In this document: piece after piece, positions 5,724 to 6,770 of the stretch
Layout: every line of letters starts with the position of its first letter
Numbering within the stretch: the stretch's first letter is position 1
Source of the DNA: an uncultured Bacilli bacterium
GTDB taxonomy: Bacteria > Bacillota_I > Bacilli_A > RF39 > UBA660
Direction of reading: 5' to 3'
Assembly (NCBI GenBank): GCA_949113215.1
Contig: CARZYU010000005.1
Coordinates: 3,736 to 10,505, forward strand
Length of the DNA stretch: 6,770 bases
Notes under the pieces: model-generated
What the model saw: only the letters and a program-made list of their open reading frames with translations
Database searches by the model: none
Told to the model about the DNA's origin: nothing
Translations under genes and position numbers: made by a program

Positions 5724-5752
5724 ATCATAACATAATTTTTTTTTAAGGTACA
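5724..5752 (-). promoter_or_regulatory. Predicted promoter of the sipW-like operon
   Basis: The minus strand has -10 TATGAT (5729-5724) preceded by TGT, forming an extended -10. A weak -35 TGTACC lies 17 bases upstream (5752-5747). It sits after the terminator of the preceding gene and about 35 bases before the GTG start. Confidence 0.55.
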
Positions 5753-5764
5753 GAAAATTCTTGG

Positions 5765-5792
5765 AAAAAAAAGATACCCGAAGGTATCTTTT
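5765..5792 (-). terminator. Strong intrinsic terminator after the 213-aa TasA-like gene
   Basis: On the minus strand AAAAGATACC-TTCG-GGTATCTTTT forms a perfect 10-bp stem closed by a C(UUCG)G tetraloop, followed by four more T, making an eight-T tract. It starts seven bases past the stop codon and separates this gene from the sipW-like operon. Confidence 0.93.
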
Positions 5793-5799
5793 CAAACTA

Positions 5800-6441
5800 C
5801 TAAGCAGCTTTTCCGTAAACGTTAAGTGTTACAGTAAATGATTTTGATGGTTCTCCATTGACAATTTGATAATCTTTGTCAAGCCACATTTTCAAAACAT
5901 AGTTTGTAGTTTGAGTTGAAGTAATTGTTCCAGATGTTAAAATCATGGCTCCAGCTGGAGTTCCAACTTCTGTAGCATCTGCAATTGGAGTATAATGCGT
6001 TGGTTCTTTTACTGCAGTTTCAGTTTCTCCAGCAACAGAAGCTAAATACAATTTAACATCGTTATTTCCCAAAGCATTTTCAGCAATTTCTTTTTTGATT
6101 GCTGCAATTTCATAAGCAATACTAGTTGTACCAGTTACAGTAGCTCCAACTGAGAAACGGAATGTATTCTTAGTTGTATATTCACCAGCTTCATTTTTCG
6201 TATCAACTAATGCTTTTCCAGCTTCATCTGTCATAGGCATAGCATCTGTTAACGTAATTCCGTCCGAATTTTCACTATAAGTCATAGTGATAGCTCCAGT
6301 GCTAACCGTATTTTCTTTCGTACCTGTTCCAACGAATGTGAAAGCAGCGAATGAAACTCCGACTACGGCAACTACTAAAATAGCTACTCCTAATACAGAT
6401 AATAATACTTGCTTTGAAGAATTGTCCTTTCTTTCGCTCAT
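5800..6441 (-). CDS. TasA/camelysin-like SipW-dependent secreted protein (probable major subunit)
   Basis: A 213-aa secreted protein. A polar N terminus (MSERKDNSSK) precedes a hydrophobic segment at 12-29, ending in VSFA (29-32) before AF; this matches the TasA cleavage TWA/AF, so the mature protein should be about 181 aa. The body has TasA-like elements: VSTGAITMTY (46-55), TLTDAMPMTDEAGK (63-76), a strand NTFRFSVGATVTG (92-104), TTNYVLKMWLDKDY (178-191) and a closing SFTVTLNVYG (201-210). There is no cysteine. The start is ATG 6441, with a strong GGAGG nine bases before it. It stands alone between a candidate promoter and a strong terminator, suggesting high, independent expression. The gene just upstream is a close paralogue. 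By family analogy it would be processed by the SipW-like peptidase next door and form an extracellular fibre; polymerisation itself is inferred. Confidence 0.9.
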   Translation of the reverse strand: MSERKDNSSKQVLLSVLGVAILVVAVVGVSFAAFTFVGTGTKENTVSTGAITMTYSENSDGITLTDAMPMTDEAGKALVDTKNEAGEYTTKNTFRFSVGATVTGTTSIAYEIAAIKKEIAENALGNNDVKLYLASVAGETETAVKEPTHYTPIADATEVGTPAGAMILTSGTITSTQTTNYVLKMWLDKDYQIVNGEPSKSFTVTLNVYGKAA

Positions 6442-6450
6442 TTTAACTAA

Positions 6451-6455
6451 CCTCC
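6451..6455 (-). promoter_or_regulatory. Strong Shine-Dalgarno of the 213-aa TasA-like gene
   Basis: GGAGG within AGAGGAGG, nine bases before ATG 6441. It confirms the start and fits a highly translated gene. Confidence 0.85.
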
Positions 6456-6467
6456 TCTACAATATTT

Positions 6468-6494
6468 ATCTTATCATAGAAAAAATAAAAAAAG
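6468..6494 (-). promoter_or_regulatory. Candidate promoter of the 213-aa TasA-like gene
   Basis: The minus strand has the extended -10 TGA TAAGAT (-10 at 6473-6468). A loose -35-like segment around TTGCTT lies about 18 bases upstream, inside the 3' arm and T tract of the preceding terminator. An alternative -10, TATGAT, lies at 6478-6473. The boxes are imperfect and the choice between them is unsure. Confidence 0.4.
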
Positions 6495-6514
6495 CAAGAT
6501 AATTCCCACTTTTT
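6480..6514 (-). terminator. Probable intrinsic terminator after the partial TasA-like gene
   Basis: On the minus strand AAAAAGTGGGA and TCTTGCTTTTT can pair over 11 positions, three of them G-U wobbles, around an ATTA loop. The 3' arm runs into a T-rich tract interrupted by one A. The 5' arm begins at the stop codon of the upstream gene. The stem is weak because of wobbles and A-T pairs, so some read-through into the next gene is likely. Confidence 0.55.
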
Positions 6515-6770
6515 ATAAACCTCTTCCATAGACATTTACGAAAACTGTAAAGGAACCTCCTGGTCCATTTGGATCATAGTCATAATCTACCCACATCTTC
6601 AAAATATAATTGGTCGTCTGAGTTGTTGTCATCGTTCCAGAATACATAACCATAGAACCAACAGGACTTCCTGCTTCGGTCATCGATGTAATCGGAATGT
6701 AGTTCTTTGGTTCCATTACAGGGATTTCCGTTCCATCTGGTTGTACTTGAGATAAGTAAAGTTTAACATC
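6513..6770 (-). CDS. TasA/camelysin-like secreted protein, C-terminal part (5' end outside window)
   Basis: Only the last 85 codons and the TAA stop are present; the frame stays open to the right edge, so the internal ATG at 6716 is not the true start. The visible part aligns throughout with residues 128-212 of the neighbouring 213-aa TasA-like protein. Shared blocks include DVKLYL, PITSMTEAGSPVGSM against PIADATEVGTPAGAM, TQTTNYILKMWVD against TQTTNYVLKMWLD, and a closing SFTVFVNVYG against SFTVTLNVYG. It is therefore a tandem paralogue, and its missing N terminus should carry a SipW-type signal peptide. The acidic-loop segment before the last strand differs (DYDYDPNGPGG here), and the final residues are RGL rather than KAA. 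The two copies may be alternative or co-assembled subunits of one surface fibre. Confidence 0.88.
   Translation of the reverse strand, partial: DVKLYLSQVQPDGTEIPVMEPKNYIPITSMTEAGSPVGSMVMYSGTMTTTQTTNYILKMWVDYDYDPNGPGGSFTVFVNVYGRGL

Noticed and set aside
6513..6716. A complete 67-aa gene starting at the internal ATG 6716
   Set aside because: The frame is open to the window edge and the residues before that Met (DVKLYL onward) align with the neighbouring paralogue, so it is a truncated view of a longer gene.

Overview
This 6.8-kb window comes from a low-GC Bacillota genome. The presence of yabG, a sporulation signature gene, points to a spore-forming lineage or a recent descendant of one. The AT-rich sequence, the strong GGAGG-type Shine-Dalgarno sites and the mix of Bacillus-like housekeeping synteny with unfamiliar surface genes would fit an uncultivated gut Bacilli/Erysipelotrichales-type genome, but that placement is inference. 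All ten genes lie on the minus strand, so transcription runs from high to low coordinates.

From right to left: (i) 6770-5800 holds two adjacent paralogous SipW-dependent, TasA/camelysin-like secreted proteins. The first is cut by the window edge. The second is a complete 213-aa gene with its own Shine-Dalgarno, a candidate promoter and a UUCG-loop terminator. (ii) 5688-3254 is a tightly packed four-gene operon: an ER-type (Ser-His) signal peptidase I of the SipW kind, a second TasA-like protein with a SipW-type signal peptide, a bitopic protein with a large external domain, and a four-helix membrane protein with a basic tail. The last two are unrecognised. (iii) 3222-1327 is the conserved Bacillota block rsmA(ksgA)-yabG-veg. 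A terminator for the upstream operon is nested with the rsmA promoter, and veg overlaps the yabG stop. (iv) 1229-1 is a large secreted protein, open at the window edge. It joins a TasA-like N-terminal domain with a SipW-type signal to a glycine-rich domain resembling the ALK/LTK-type glycine-rich domain (Pfam Gly_rich / PF12810 type).

A plausible reading is a surface-fibre or matrix locus. The peptidase would process at least four TasA-like precursors. The tandem monocistronic genes would supply the major subunit, the operon-encoded TasA-like protein a minor or initiating subunit, the two unknown membrane proteins would assist assembly or anchoring, and the glycine-rich fusion could be an adhesive or tip component. 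Veg, which in Bacillus subtilis stimulates matrix genes including tapA-sipW-tasA, is encoded between these elements. The families are supported by the sequence; their joint function is inference.

No RNA genes, CRISPR arrays, insertion sequences or gene-free stretches over 300 bases were seen.
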